From: Gemmatimonadota bacterium
GTDB taxonomy: Bacteria > JAAXHH01
Length of the DNA stretch: 64,000 nucleotides
NCBI GenBank assembly: GCA_009835325.1
Contig: VXWP01000091.1
Span: 22,847-86,846, forward strand
Direction: 5' to 3'
Under the pieces are notes generated by a model. The model was not told the origin of the DNA and searched no databases. It saw only the letters and a list, made by a program, of their open reading frames with translations. This document shows positions 7,327 through 15,390 of this stretch, piece by piece. The stretch's first letter is position 1, and the number at the start of each line of letters is the position of its first letter. A program made the position numbers and the translations under genes.

Positions 7327-8196
7327 ATGGACGTGAACGTACCCCATGCCCAGGTCGAGGCCCTCCTTCGCGAGGCGGCCAATCAGATCGTCATGCCGCT
7401 TTGGAGAAACCTGGGTCGGGAGGACGTTTCCGAGAAGAGTGCGGGCGATTTGACAACGTCAGCCGATACCCGGTGCGAGGCCTTCCTGGCATCTCACCTA
7501 CCCCGGTTGATCGAAGGTGCGCTGGTCCTGGGCGAGGAAAGCGTTTATGACGATCCCGACTTGTTGGACGTGTTGCAAACGGACGCGCCTGTCTGGGTCA
7601 TCGATCCCCTGGATGGCACGCGGTACTTCGCGGCAGGTGAGCCGAAGTTCGCCATCATGGTCTGCCTTATTCAGGCGGGCACGACGTTAGGAGCGTGGAT
7701 ACTCAACCCTTTGGATGGCGTCCTGACGAGTGCAGAAAGGGGAGGTGGCGCATTCCAGGGAGGTGGTGCCGTTCAGGATGGTGGGCGCCTGGCCGCCGAT
7801 TCCACGCGCCTGGTCGTCGACCCATTGCCCCTGCCCCTGGATCGCGCCCGTGGCGTGGCCATGACGTGGTATCTCCCGGATGCGCTCAAACCCACCGCCG
7901 AAGCGGCGAAGGATAGCTTTCAATTCATAGAACGCACCCGGTGCGCCGGCTATAACTATCCTTCTTTCGCAAAGAACGAATTGCAGTTCCTGTTCTTCTA
8001 TCGCACCCTGGTCTGGGATCACGCGCAGGGCGTCCTGATCACGCAGGAGGCCGGCGGCTTCGTGCGAAGATTGGACGGTACCGAGTACTCCCCCGTGGAT
8101 GACCGCAAGGGGTTGCCGTGCGCCAACAGTCCGGAAACGTGGAAATCGGTACAGCGGACGCTGGTACCGTACGTCGAGGTCGTCGGCAGCATCTAG
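7327..8196 (+). CDS. inositol monophosphatase family phosphatase (CysQ/IMPase-like)
   Basis: A 289-residue member of the Li-sensitive, Mg-dependent phosphatase family. The metal-binding set is present: GEES near residue 72, WVIDPLDGTRYFAAG near residue 95 and the C-terminal WDHAQGVLITQEAGG. The family includes inositol-1-phosphatase, fructose-1,6-bisphosphatase and 3'-phosphoadenosine-5'-phosphate phosphatase (CysQ). A CysQ role would fit a genome that makes sulfotransferases, but that is inference. The frame opens at 7258 inside the APH-like gene; ATG 7327 with GAAGGGAG just upstream is chosen, leaving a 35-nt gap. Confidence 0.88.
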   Translation: MDVNVPHAQVEALLREAANQIVMPLWRNLGREDVSEKSAGDLTTSADTRCEAFLASHLPRLIEGALVLGEESVYDDPDLLDVLQTDAPVWVIDPLDGTRYFAAGEPKFAIMVCLIQAGTTLGAWILNPLDGVLTSAERGGGAFQGGGAVQDGGRLAADSTRLVVDPLPLPLDRARGVAMTWYLPDALKPTAEAAKDSFQFIERTRCAGYNYPSFAKNELQFLFFYRTLVWDHAQGVLITQEAGGFVRRLDGTEYSPVDDRKGLPCANSPETWKSVQRTLVPYVEVVGSI

Positions 8197-8228
8197 CTGC
8201 TTTTATTTTCGGAGGTCAGGGGGGATAA

Positions 8229-8257
8229 CGTGGCCCCGCGACATCCACGGGGCCACG
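8229..8257. terminator. hairpin between convergent genes, possible bidirectional terminator
   Basis: CGTGGCCCCG at 8229-8238 pairs perfectly with CGGGGCCACG at 8248-8257 around a 9-nt loop, between the converging IMPase-like gene and the minus-strand unknown. No strong T-run follows on either strand, so it is either a weak terminator or another structured element. Confidence 0.35.
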
Positions 8258-8315
8258 CCTGGCCGCGAAGGGCCGGTTCACGATGCGAGGCGCCACTTCA
8301 CCTCGAGACGTCATT

Positions 8316-9101
8316 TCACCTCGTGGCCTGGAGCGGCCGGTCTGTTCCGGTGAAAGGTGACGGAGGATCAAGCCGCCATACCCGTGATACATCCGCGACT
8401 TTGGCCAGTTTTGCATACGCACCGTCAACTGAATCGGATTCCACTTCAAACTTGTCAAAGGCATCGGACGTTTCACCAGGATGTTCTCCCTTAGATTCGG
8501 ATGACTCCGAATTCCAGGTGAATGCGTCATACACCAGCGTAAGGTTTAATAGCACCGGCTTGCTTTCCGATTTGCCGTCACTGGCGTAGATAACCGCCGG
8601 CAGTACGGGAACGATACCGACGTTCCCGTATACAGACGCGAATTCGGCCGGCGTTACGGAACTCCGGGGCCGGATGATGAATCGACTGCCATACCGATCG
8701 ACGCAGAGCAGCGCTTCCTCGGGGGATCGAATGCCCAGCCTGCCGGGAATCGCGATACCGAACCGGTAAGTAATAACGTCCTCCTCATAGTCCGACGCCG
8801 GATCCCCCTCGAACTCCAGGTCCGTCCCGGGACCAGCAGGGAACTGGACGATGCGATATCGATCATAGACCGGGTCATTTACGATCGGAGGATGGTTTGG
8901 TCCGTGGTGCACGGGCCGAACCAGGTACTTCGTGTCGAAGGTGGCCAGTACCGATTGCGTATACTGCGCCGGCTGCGACGGCTCCGTTGACGGCTTCACC
9001 TGCGGTGACGGCGTGGAATCCGAGAATCCGATCCAGGCGACCACGAACGTGACCGCGAGTAATGGAACCAGAAAGTAGGAAACCAGGTTTGACCGTGACA
9101 T
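8316..9101 (-). CDS. membrane-anchored protein of unknown function
   Basis: A 261-residue protein I do not recognise. Residues 6-26 (LVSYFLVPLLAVTFVVAWIG) form a single hydrophobic anchor with few charges before it. A Ser/Pro/Gln-rich linker follows, to about residue 45, then a globular domain presumably outside the membrane. That domain has an acidic region around DLEFEGDPASDYEEDV and a C-terminal acidic/Ser stretch SESSESKGEHPGE. No catalytic motif seen. AAGGGAG lies 6 nt before the ATG. It is transcribed alone, toward the IMPase-like gene. Confidence 0.7.
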   Translation of the reverse strand: MSRSNLVSYFLVPLLAVTFVVAWIGFSDSTPSPQVKPSTEPSQPAQYTQSVLATFDTKYLVRPVHHGPNHPPIVNDPVYDRYRIVQFPAGPGTDLEFEGDPASDYEEDVITYRFGIAIPGRLGIRSPEEALLCVDRYGSRFIIRPRSSVTPAEFASVYGNVGIVPVLPAVIYASDGKSESKPVLLNLTLVYDAFTWNSESSESKGEHPGETSDAFDKFEVESDSVDGAYAKLAKVADVSRVWRLDPPSPFTGTDRPLQATR

Positions 9102-9501
9102 GGGTAGCTCCCTTGTTGCAATGTGAAAGAGAACAGGAAGGAACTACGGACATGTGGTCACGGAGGAGATCTCGACTGCCAGCTGCTGCTTATGACATCT
9201 GGCAACCCGTGGTTTGTGTTTGAATCGCTGTCGACGCGAATAACCGGAGAGGTAGAGACGGGCAGCAGGATCTTGCGGGACAACGAGTTGACGTGCAGAC
9301 CGCACAAATCCACCAACCCGTCCAGAGACAGCCTGTCCTGCAATAAAGAGAAGCATTTGCACATCCAGAGCCCGATCATGGTCTTTCCTCCGGGGCACGT
9401 CGAGGCTGATGGCGTGTCTACCCTGTTTTACTGTCGCGGTGGTTGTCTGGTTCCCGGAAAGGGTGAACAGACGCACCACGGGCCGGTTTTGGGGGCGCCA
9501 T
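9102..9501. other. 400-bp stretch with no convincing gene
   Basis: The stretch separates the membrane-anchored unknown from the HTH-citrate synthase, both on the minus strand. A 73-codon minus-strand frame at 9158-9379 has a good GGAGGA 5 nt before its ATG, but its product (starting MIGLWMCKCFSLL) has low complexity of pattern and no recognisable family. I see no tRNA cloverleaf, long inverted repeat or CRISPR repeat. It could be a decayed gene or the 3' leader of the citrate synthase transcript. Confidence 0.4.
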
Positions 9502-10725
9502 TCAGGAACTGGAAATCTGCGGCGGCCGCAACCCGGTGTATCTGGCCCGCGGCCGGATGAGCTGGTCCCTTTCGTACTGTTCGATCGCGTGTCCGATCCA
9601 GCCTGCCGTGCGGCCGAGGGCGAACAGGGCCATGGCGCTGCCTTCGGGCATGTTGAGGACGCGCACCAGGGCCGTGAGGGCCAAGTCGATGTTGTACCGG
9701 TCCGGGACCAGTCGATGGGTCGTTTCGATGATTTCCCGCGCAAGCAGCAGGTCCTTGGATCCCGGAAACCGATCCTCCAGCTTGCGCAACAGCAGGCTCG
9801 CCCGAGGGTCCACGTCGCGGTATACGGCGTGGCCGAACCCTGGTATCTTTTCACCAAGTCGCAGCCTGTTGGCAATCGCCCGTTCAACGCTGCCGATCGA
9901 TTCCGCCTCCTGAAACAGCGCTTCGACCCGCTCGCTGGCAGCGCCGTGCTTGTAGCCGCGCAGTGCCGCGAGTCCCGCGCATACCGCACTGTAGGGCGTC
10001 GTTCCCGCCGATGCGGCGCATCGTACGGTAAAGGTCGATACATTCAGTTCGTGATCCGCGAACAACACCAGGGTCGTATTGATCAGTTCCGCCGCGCCAT
10101 CAATCTCCGGCGCCCAGGCCCTTCGCAACGCCTGCGCGATCCCGCCCATCGGGTCTTCGCCCGTGGCCACGCCTGTCATGAACCAGAGAATACGCATGCC
10201 CGTCGCGGCGACCGTGTCCCGCCGCAGGTCCAGTGCGGCCAGGTCATCCGCCTCAGCCAGGGGAAGCAAAATCTGGAAGCGTTCGACAGGCTTGAGCTTC
10301 TTCAATTTCAACCAGCTTTCGCGGTAGTCCCTCTGGTAGGTGTTTGAGAAAATCGGAAAAGAAAACCGCTTGTCATTCGTCCAGATCAAAGCCGCGACAC
10401 GCTCGAACGACTCGTTCGCCGCCAGGATCGTCGCGTCCCGGCCGCGGTAGAACAGCCGTTCATCCGTGATCAGCGTGATCGCCGATTCCAGGATCGGATC
10501 CCCCGTGTGCAGGGCCCTTTTTACCGCCCATCCCGGATTCCGGCGGGCGCGCTTGCGGGCTTTCAGCCGTTCGATGTCTTCACTGCGATACAACCGCTTC
10601 CGCCGACCGTCGCCGCTTGCTTCCGACCGGATCATACCGCGGCTTACATACGCATAGAGCGTCGACGGACTGACGTTCAGCGCGGAGGCCGCTTCGGTGG
10701 ATGTCATGTATCTTCTGCTGTTCAT
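9502..10725 (-). CDS. citrate synthase with N-terminal helix-turn-helix DNA-binding domain
   Basis: A 407-residue fusion. Residues 1-60 form a MerR/excisionase-type helix-turn-helix (MTSTEAASALNVSPSTLYAY) ending in a basic RRKRLY...KARKRARR segment. The rest is citrate synthase with the catalytic His in ADHELNVST, the second His in GFGHAVYRDVDPRA and an Asp in YNIDLALTAL. The family condenses acetyl- or propionyl-CoA with oxaloacetate. The fused domain suggests a sensor-regulator or autoregulated enzyme. ATG 10725 is chosen for GAGAGGA just upstream and for family fit. It diverges from the leuB-like/citrate synthase pair across an AT-rich, palindromic region. This architecture is known from sequence databases, but I know of no functional study. 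Confidence 0.9.
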   Translation of the reverse strand: MNSRRYMTSTEAASALNVSPSTLYAYVSRGMIRSEASGDGRRKRLYRSEDIERLKARKRARRNPGWAVKRALHTGDPILESAITLITDERLFYRGRDATILAANESFERVAALIWTNDKRFSFPIFSNTYQRDYRESWLKLKKLKPVERFQILLPLAEADDLAALDLRRDTVAATGMRILWFMTGVATGEDPMGGIAQALRRAWAPEIDGAAELINTTLVLFADHELNVSTFTVRCAASAGTTPYSAVCAGLAALRGYKHGAASERVEALFQEAESIGSVERAIANRLRLGEKIPGFGHAVYRDVDPRASLLLRKLEDRFPGSKDLLLAREIIETTHRLVPDRYNIDLALTALVRVLNMPEGSAMALFALGRTAGWIGHAIEQYERDQLIRPRARYTGLRPPQISSS

Positions 10726-10737
10726 GAAAGATCCTCT

Positions 10738-10785
10738 CGTTTTGATGGCCGCTCGGTTTGATGGTCCGCCGTTTTGATGGCCCGC
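10738..10785 (-). repeat. three 16-bp tandem repeats in the citrate synthase leader
   Basis: Units 10738-10753, 10754-10769 and 10770-10785 (plus-strand CGTTTTGATGGCCGCT, CGGTTTGATGGTCCGC, CGTTTTGATGGCCCGC). They end 13 bp before the citrate synthase start, so they would be transcribed in its 5' leader. Confidence 0.8.
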
Positions 10786-10814
10786 CGGGGTATGTCCCAT
10801 TTCAAGAATATATG

Positions 10815-10851
10815 TTGATTGATATTTTAATCAATATTGACAATATGTCAA
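10815..10851. promoter_or_regulatory. palindromic operator candidates in the divergent promoter region
   Basis: Two inverted repeats lie in an AT-rich island: TTGATT (10815-10820) with AATCAA (10829-10834), and the 15-bp near-perfect palindrome TTGACAATATGTCAA at 10837-10851. They sit between the divergent HTH-citrate synthase and the leuB-like gene, the place expected for an operator bound by the fused HTH domain. The 15-mer also reads as a TTGACA -35 box on each strand, so it may be promoter rather than operator. Confidence 0.5.
10824..10851 (-). promoter_or_regulatory. sigma70-type promoter for the HTH-citrate synthase
   Basis: On the minus strand TTGACA (10851-10846) is followed after 16 nt by TAAAAT (10829-10824). 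This is a perfect -35 and a 5-of-6 -10, about 100 bp before the start codon. The -35 lies within the 15-bp palindrome, so a bound regulator would block it. Confidence 0.5.
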
Positions 10852-10912
10852 ATCACCTTTTGTTAGATACAGACGGACCCTCTGGCCATCTGCCTGATAT
10901 AGGAGCAACACT

Positions 10913-11992
10913 TTGCACCAGATCGCCGAATTGCCCGGAGACGGGATCGGACCTGAGATCACCCGCGAGGCCGTTAAGGTGTTGAAGGCTGTGGGGGAGC
11001 GGCACCAGCTGGACCTAGTTTTTTCCCACCACCTGGTCGGTGGAGCGCTGATCGATGCACAGGGTGTCGCATTGTCCGATGAGGTCGTGGAGGCTTGCAG
11101 GCGTAGCGACGCGGTGCTCTTCGGCGCGGTGGGCGGCCCCCAATGGGACCACCTGGACATGCAGGACCGGGCGGACCATGCCCTGATTCGTCTGCGGCAG
11201 GAACTTTCCGTCTATGCGAATCTGCGGCAGTTCAGGTTGTACCCGGGGCTGGAAGACGCGTCCGCGGTCAAAGCCGATCTCATAAGCGGGGGTGTTGATT
11301 TCATCATCCTGCGCGAGCTTTCCAGCGGCGCCTATTACGGACAACCCAAGTTCAGCGAAGTCACCCCCAGCGGCAGAAGGGCCGTCGATACCATCGAGTA
11401 CTACGATTTCCAGGTCGAACGACTGACGCGTTACGGATACGAATTGGCGCGACAAAGGCGTGGCAGACTGACCTCGATGTCGAAGTGGAACGCCCTGGAA
11501 TCCTCCAGGCTCTGGCGCGATGTCGTCGAGGAGGTGGCCGCGGAATATCCCGATGTCGATACGCGGCACGAAATAGTCGACGCGGGTGCCATGAACCTGA
11601 TTCAGCGGCCCGCCGAGTACGACGTGATCGTCATGCCCAACATGTTCGGTGATATACTGGGCGACGAGGCGGCCGTGCTTGCCGGGTCTATCGGAATGGT
11701 CCCGTCAGCGGAGATTTCGCTGGACGGCACCTCGCTGTATGAGCCGATTCACGGGAGTGCGAATGACATCGAAGGCAAGAACATCGCGAATCCCATCGGA
11801 ACGATCCTGAGCGGCGCCCTGATGTTCCGGTACAGCCTGGACTGTCCCGACGGCGCCGACGAGATCGAACGCGCGGTCGGCAGGGTGATCGAAGAAGGAT
11901 ACAGGACCGCGGACATCCTGAGGTCGCCCGGTCAACAGAGGGTATCCACGTCGGAAATGGGCGATCTGGTGGTTGAAATGTTAAGGGAGTGA
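10913..11992 (+). CDS. leuB: 3-isopropylmalate dehydrogenase family enzyme
   Basis: A 359-residue decarboxylating beta-hydroxyacid dehydrogenase (LeuB family), normally the NAD-dependent third step of leucine synthesis. Seen are the N-terminal ELPGDGIGPEI, LFGAVGGPQWD, catalytic RELSSGAYYGQPK with its Tyr, the Lys in SKWNALESSRLWR, VMPNMFGDILGDEAA and EPIHGSANDIEGKNIANP. The start is TTG at 10913 with AGGAG 7 nt upstream. It forms an operon with a citrate synthase 2 nt downstream and not with leuA, leuC or leuD. The true substrate may therefore be a related malate or citrate derivative. Confidence 0.85.
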   Translation: MHQIAELPGDGIGPEITREAVKVLKAVGERHQLDLVFSHHLVGGALIDAQGVALSDEVVEACRRSDAVLFGAVGGPQWDHLDMQDRADHALIRLRQELSVYANLRQFRLYPGLEDASAVKADLISGGVDFIILRELSSGAYYGQPKFSEVTPSGRRAVDTIEYYDFQVERLTRYGYELARQRRGRLTSMSKWNALESSRLWRDVVEEVAAEYPDVDTRHEIVDAGAMNLIQRPAEYDVIVMPNMFGDILGDEAAVLAGSIGMVPSAEISLDGTSLYEPIHGSANDIEGKNIANPIGTILSGALMFRYSLDCPDGADEIERAVGRVIEEGYRTADILRSPGQQRVSTSEMGDLVVEMLRE

Positions 11993-11994
11993 TC

Positions 11995-13116
11995 ATGTCT
12001 TACTCACCTGGACTCAAGGACGTCGTAGCGGCGGAAACCCGCCTGAGTCATGTGGACGGCGAAGCCGGCAAACTGGTCATCGGAGGATATCCACTCGAGG
12101 AGATCGCGGATCGGGCGACCTATGAGGAGATGGTCTGCCTCCTGTGGCACGGAAGGCTGCCCACCGAGGCTGCCCTCGAGGGATTCGCCGGCGAACTGGC
12201 CGCGAGCCGGACGCTGTCCGGTGTCACCCACGATCTGTTGCGCGGCGCGGCGAAGGAGAAACGCCCCGTCATCGACGCCGTCCGCATGGCTGTCGCGTCC
12301 CTTCCCTCCATCGACGACACGGCGGACGCCCGGACCCTGGTGGCCGGACTGCCGACCATCGTGGCGGCCTACTGGCGCCTGCTGCACTGTAAAGAGCCGG
12401 TGGAACCCGACGTCAGTCTTAGCCACACGGCCAATCTGCTGTACATGCTGCACGGTGAAATCCCGCGCGATGACCGGGTACGTGCGCTCACGACCTATCT
12501 CAACACCGTGATCGATCACGGCATGAACGCCTCCACCTTCACGGCGCGGGTCATCGTTTCCACGCGTTCAGACTTCAACTCCGCCGTTACGGGTGCGATC
12601 GGCGCGCTCAAGGGACCATTGCACGGTGGTGCGCCGGGACCGGTCATCGCCATGCTCGAAGCCATCGGCGCCTCCGATAACGCCGATCCCTTCCTGCGAG
12701 CGAAACTTGATTCCGGGGAACGGCTCATGGGTTTCGGACACGCGGTTTACCGGGTTCGTGACCCGCGGGCCGACGTCCTTTCGCGCGCCGCGCGCGCATT
12801 CTTCGACCGTGAAGTCGACAACCGTGAGGACGACCTGTACGCCCTGGCCCTGCACGTCGAGAAAACCGCCCTCGAACTCCTCGAAGAATACAAACCCGGC
12901 CGGCGCCTGCAGACCAACGTCGAGTTCTATACCGCCCTCCTCCTCAAGGGGCTGGGTCTCCACCCGGACCTCTTCACCCCTATGTTCGCCGTGGGACGCG
13001 TCGCCGGCTGGACGGCACATTGCATCGAGCAGCGGATCGTCGACCGCATCTTTCGCCCGGAATCCCATTACTCGGGCGAGATGATCAGGCGGTGGACGTC
13101 CCGTGACGAGCGGTAG
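11995..13116 (+). CDS. citrate synthase / 2-methylcitrate synthase
   Basis: A 373-residue type II-like citrate synthase without DNA-binding domain. The N-terminal LVIGGYPLEEIADRATYEEMVCLLWHG is typical. The catalytic His lies in DHGMNAST and the second His in GFGHAVYRVRDPRA. The third catalytic acid is Glu (TNVEFYTALLL) rather than Asp, a variation also present in some characterised-type CitA proteins. ATG 11995 follows GGGAG, 2 nt after the leuB-like stop, so the two are co-translated. It could act as citrate or methylcitrate synthase; prpB and prpD are not nearby. Confidence 0.9.
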   Translation: MSYSPGLKDVVAAETRLSHVDGEAGKLVIGGYPLEEIADRATYEEMVCLLWHGRLPTEAALEGFAGELAASRTLSGVTHDLLRGAAKEKRPVIDAVRMAVASLPSIDDTADARTLVAGLPTIVAAYWRLLHCKEPVEPDVSLSHTANLLYMLHGEIPRDDRVRALTTYLNTVIDHGMNASTFTARVIVSTRSDFNSAVTGAIGALKGPLHGGAPGPVIAMLEAIGASDNADPFLRAKLDSGERLMGFGHAVYRVRDPRADVLSRAARAFFDREVDNREDDLYALALHVEKTALELLEEYKPGRRLQTNVEFYTALLLKGLGLHPDLFTPMFAVGRVAGWTAHCIEQRIVDRIFRPESHYSGEMIRRWTSRDER

Positions 13117-13255
13117 CTTATGGCCACGGATATTCATCGACTAAACGCTGGCATTAAGCGTCCGAATCCCGCATAATATCATCTTGAGACATCTATACGT
13201 TTAATGATGTGAGTTCAGGTTGATCCTGCGGCCGATACCGGGAGAGGAACAGTCT

Positions 13256-14146
13256 ATGGCGATGGTCGACATGAAGCAGATCCACGCGCTGGAAGACGCG
13301 ACGGACCTGCTCAGACGTCCCGACGAACTGCGTCAACGTGCCGTGGAGCACGGTTGTCTTTTCTTCCGGCGATTGCTCGATCCGGCGCGCGTGCTGGAGG
13401 TCCGGCGCCAGGTGCTCTGCGTGTGCCGGGAACACGGATGGGTTGCCCCCGGATCGGACCTCATGGCCGGCATCGCGAATCCCGGCATCAGCGTATTCGA
13501 AGGCGACGACCCGCGCTGGATCGCTTTCTACAACGATGTCCAGCGGATCCGCGATTTCCACGCACTGGCCCTCGACCCCGCGGTAATCCACATGCTCGAA
13601 GTGCTGTTCGGAGAACCCGTGCTGGCCCACAGCCGGAACATCTGCCGGCTCGTGTTCCCGGACACGAACACCCACTCGACCCCGCCGCACCAGGACAACT
13701 ACTTCATCGGCGGTTCGGATGAGACGTGGACGGGCTGGATTCCGCTAGGCGACTGTCCGGAGAAACTCGGAGGGCTCGCCGTCAACCGGGGATCCCACCG
13801 CGGCGGCATGCTGGAGACGACTGATGGCGTGGGACCGGGCGGACGGCAGGTACCCGTCGAGGACGCTTCCGCGTGGGTCGGAGGCGACTATGCCTGCGGG
13901 GACGTCATCATCCTCCACAGCCTGACCATTCACCAGGGCCGGGACAACGTGACCACGGACCGCCTCCGGCTGTCGTCCGACTACCGGTACCAGCCGAGAA
14001 GCCACCCCGTCCGGGAGGATTCCCTCCAGCCCCACATGAACTGGCTGACTTGGGACCAGGTTTACGAACACTGGGATGCGGACGATCCGGTGAGGTACTA
14101 CTGGCGGGACTGGCCCCTGGACGTGGTCAAGCGGGAGCCACGGTAG
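13256..14146 (+). CDS. phytanoyl-CoA dioxygenase (PhyH) family oxygenase 2
   Basis: A 296-residue Fe(II)/2-oxoglutarate oxygenase. The iron-binding HxD is in PPHQDNYF, the distal His in HSLTIHQGRDN, and an Arg-rich segment RLRLSSDYRYQPR follows. The frame opens at 13220, but ATG 13256 is preceded by GGGAGAGGA and gives the natural N-terminus MAMVDMKQ. Substrate unknown. It begins a new plus-strand unit after the citrate synthase; a 28-bp tandem repeat lies just after its stop codon. Confidence 0.88.
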   Translation: MAMVDMKQIHALEDATDLLRRPDELRQRAVEHGCLFFRRLLDPARVLEVRRQVLCVCREHGWVAPGSDLMAGIANPGISVFEGDDPRWIAFYNDVQRIRDFHALALDPAVIHMLEVLFGEPVLAHSRNICRLVFPDTNTHSTPPHQDNYFIGGSDETWTGWIPLGDCPEKLGGLAVNRGSHRGGMLETTDGVGPGGRQVPVEDASAWVGGDYACGDVIILHSLTIHQGRDNVTTDRLRLSSDYRYQPRSHPVREDSLQPHMNWLTWDQVYEHWDADDPVRYYWRDWPLDVVKREPR

Positions 14147-14152
14147 GCGGCC

Positions 14153-14208
14153 CGCGCCTGGACGCGCCGGCGCCTTGATTCGCGCCTGGACACGCCGGCG
14201 CCTTGACT
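14153..14208 (+). repeat. 28-bp tandem duplication between PhyH 2 and the SDR
   Basis: Units 14153-14180 and 14181-14208 match at 26 of 28 positions. Each contains the GC-rich core CGCCGGCGCC, which is itself near-palindromic and could form a hairpin. It fills most of the 94-bp space before the SDR start. Confidence 0.9.
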
Positions 14209-14240
14209 CGCCCCAGGTCCGCACCCGGACATCCCCGGAC

Positions 14241-15269
14241 ATGCCCAATCCACTTACAAAAACCGCCATGCACCTGGTGCGGATGTTCCTGTCTAAACCG
14301 ATGGCGACGCCGGTGGATTTGTCGGGACGCCACGTGATCGTGACCGGGGCATCGCCCGGTTCGCTCGGGTACGAAACCGCGAGGATCCTCGCGAGCTGGG
14401 GCGCGACGGTCGTGGCGACCCGGGTCGGCGACGTGTCCCTGATGGAAGCGGCGCTGAAAGACGATCTACGCAAGGGCGGCGCCGACGCGGACAACCTCAC
14501 GGCGCGCGCATTGGATCTCGCCGACTCGCACAGCGTCAACGCCTTCGCCGCCTGGTACCGCGACCGACACCAGGGCAAGCTCCATGTGCTGGTCAACAAC
14601 GCGGGTATCCACAGGAAGACCCTGGCTCCTCGCACGGAAACGCCTTTGACCGATGACGGCTTCGAGGTTCACTGGCGGACCAACTACCTCGGCGCCTTTC
14701 ACCTGACCTGGGCGCTGCTTCCCCTCCTGCAACGTACCGGTATTGAAAGCGGCGACGCGCGGGTCGTCAACGTGTCCTCCGGACTCCACGAACGGGTCGG
14801 GAACACGGATCTGTTCGGGTACGATGACCTGTTCGGTGAGGGGCCGGATCGCCACCAGCCGCCACGTGATAGGCCGCGCTACCACTCCTGGGACGCCTAT
14901 GGAAGGTCGAAACTGGCGATGAATCACATGGCTTTTGAAATCGAAAGGCGATTCGCCGAATCCCACAGCTTGCACGGGGTGGCCGTACACCCGGGCGTCG
15001 TGATGACCAACCTGACCCTGCCGCAGACGTTTGAAGGGTGGATCGGCAAGGCAGTGCATCGCATCAGTTCCGCGCTGGCCTCGCTGGTCCTGCTGTCCCC
15101 GAATGCCGGGGCGCAGACCATCGTGATGTGCGCGAGCCAGCGTCCCCTGCAAGGGGGAAGATACTATGAGCGCTGCGACATCGCCGAACCGAGCGCGGAC
15201 AGCCTTGACGCAGACGCTTCAAATCGGCTGTGGGAGCAATCGGAGCGGTGGGTCGGGACGCTCGCATAG
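14241..15269 (+). CDS. short-chain dehydrogenase/reductase
   Basis: A 342-residue NAD(P)-dependent oxidoreductase of the SDR family, resembling retinol dehydrogenase or protochlorophyllide-reductase-like members. The nucleotide-binding motif is VTGASPGSLGYETA, the structural motif VNNAGIHR, and the active site is a Ser in VNVSSGLHE with YGRSK. The frame opens at 14175 in the repeat, but ATG 14241 gives the natural start MPNPLTKTAMHLVRMF. Substrate unknown. It lies between two PhyH genes on the same strand, so a joint oxidation pathway is possible. Confidence 0.88.
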   Translation: MPNPLTKTAMHLVRMFLSKPMATPVDLSGRHVIVTGASPGSLGYETARILASWGATVVATRVGDVSLMEAALKDDLRKGGADADNLTARALDLADSHSVNAFAAWYRDRHQGKLHVLVNNAGIHRKTLAPRTETPLTDDGFEVHWRTNYLGAFHLTWALLPLLQRTGIESGDARVVNVSSGLHERVGNTDLFGYDDLFGEGPDRHQPPRDRPRYHSWDAYGRSKLAMNHMAFEIERRFAESHSLHGVAVHPGVVMTNLTLPQTFEGWIGKAVHRISSALASLVLLSPNAGAQTIVMCASQRPLQGGRYYERCDIAEPSADSLDADASNRLWEQSERWVGTLA

Positions 15270-15390
15270 GACGTGGTGCTCGCGCGGCCAACCACGCGGC
15301 ATACACTGCAAACCGCGCTGAACTTGTAGGCAATTCGTAATCAACCCGGGTGAATCAACCCACCGGAATCAATCCTCAGGAAGACCCACT

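Noticed and set aside
9144..10043. 299-codon minus-strand frame across the citrate synthase 3' end and the following gap
   Set aside because: It overlaps the citrate synthase in another frame, and its product is rich in Arg and Pro with no family pattern. A shadow.
10837..10851. Reading the palindrome as operator only
   Set aside because: Two opposed TTGACA boxes give the same symmetry by chance, so a promoter explanation is equally open. Both are recorded.
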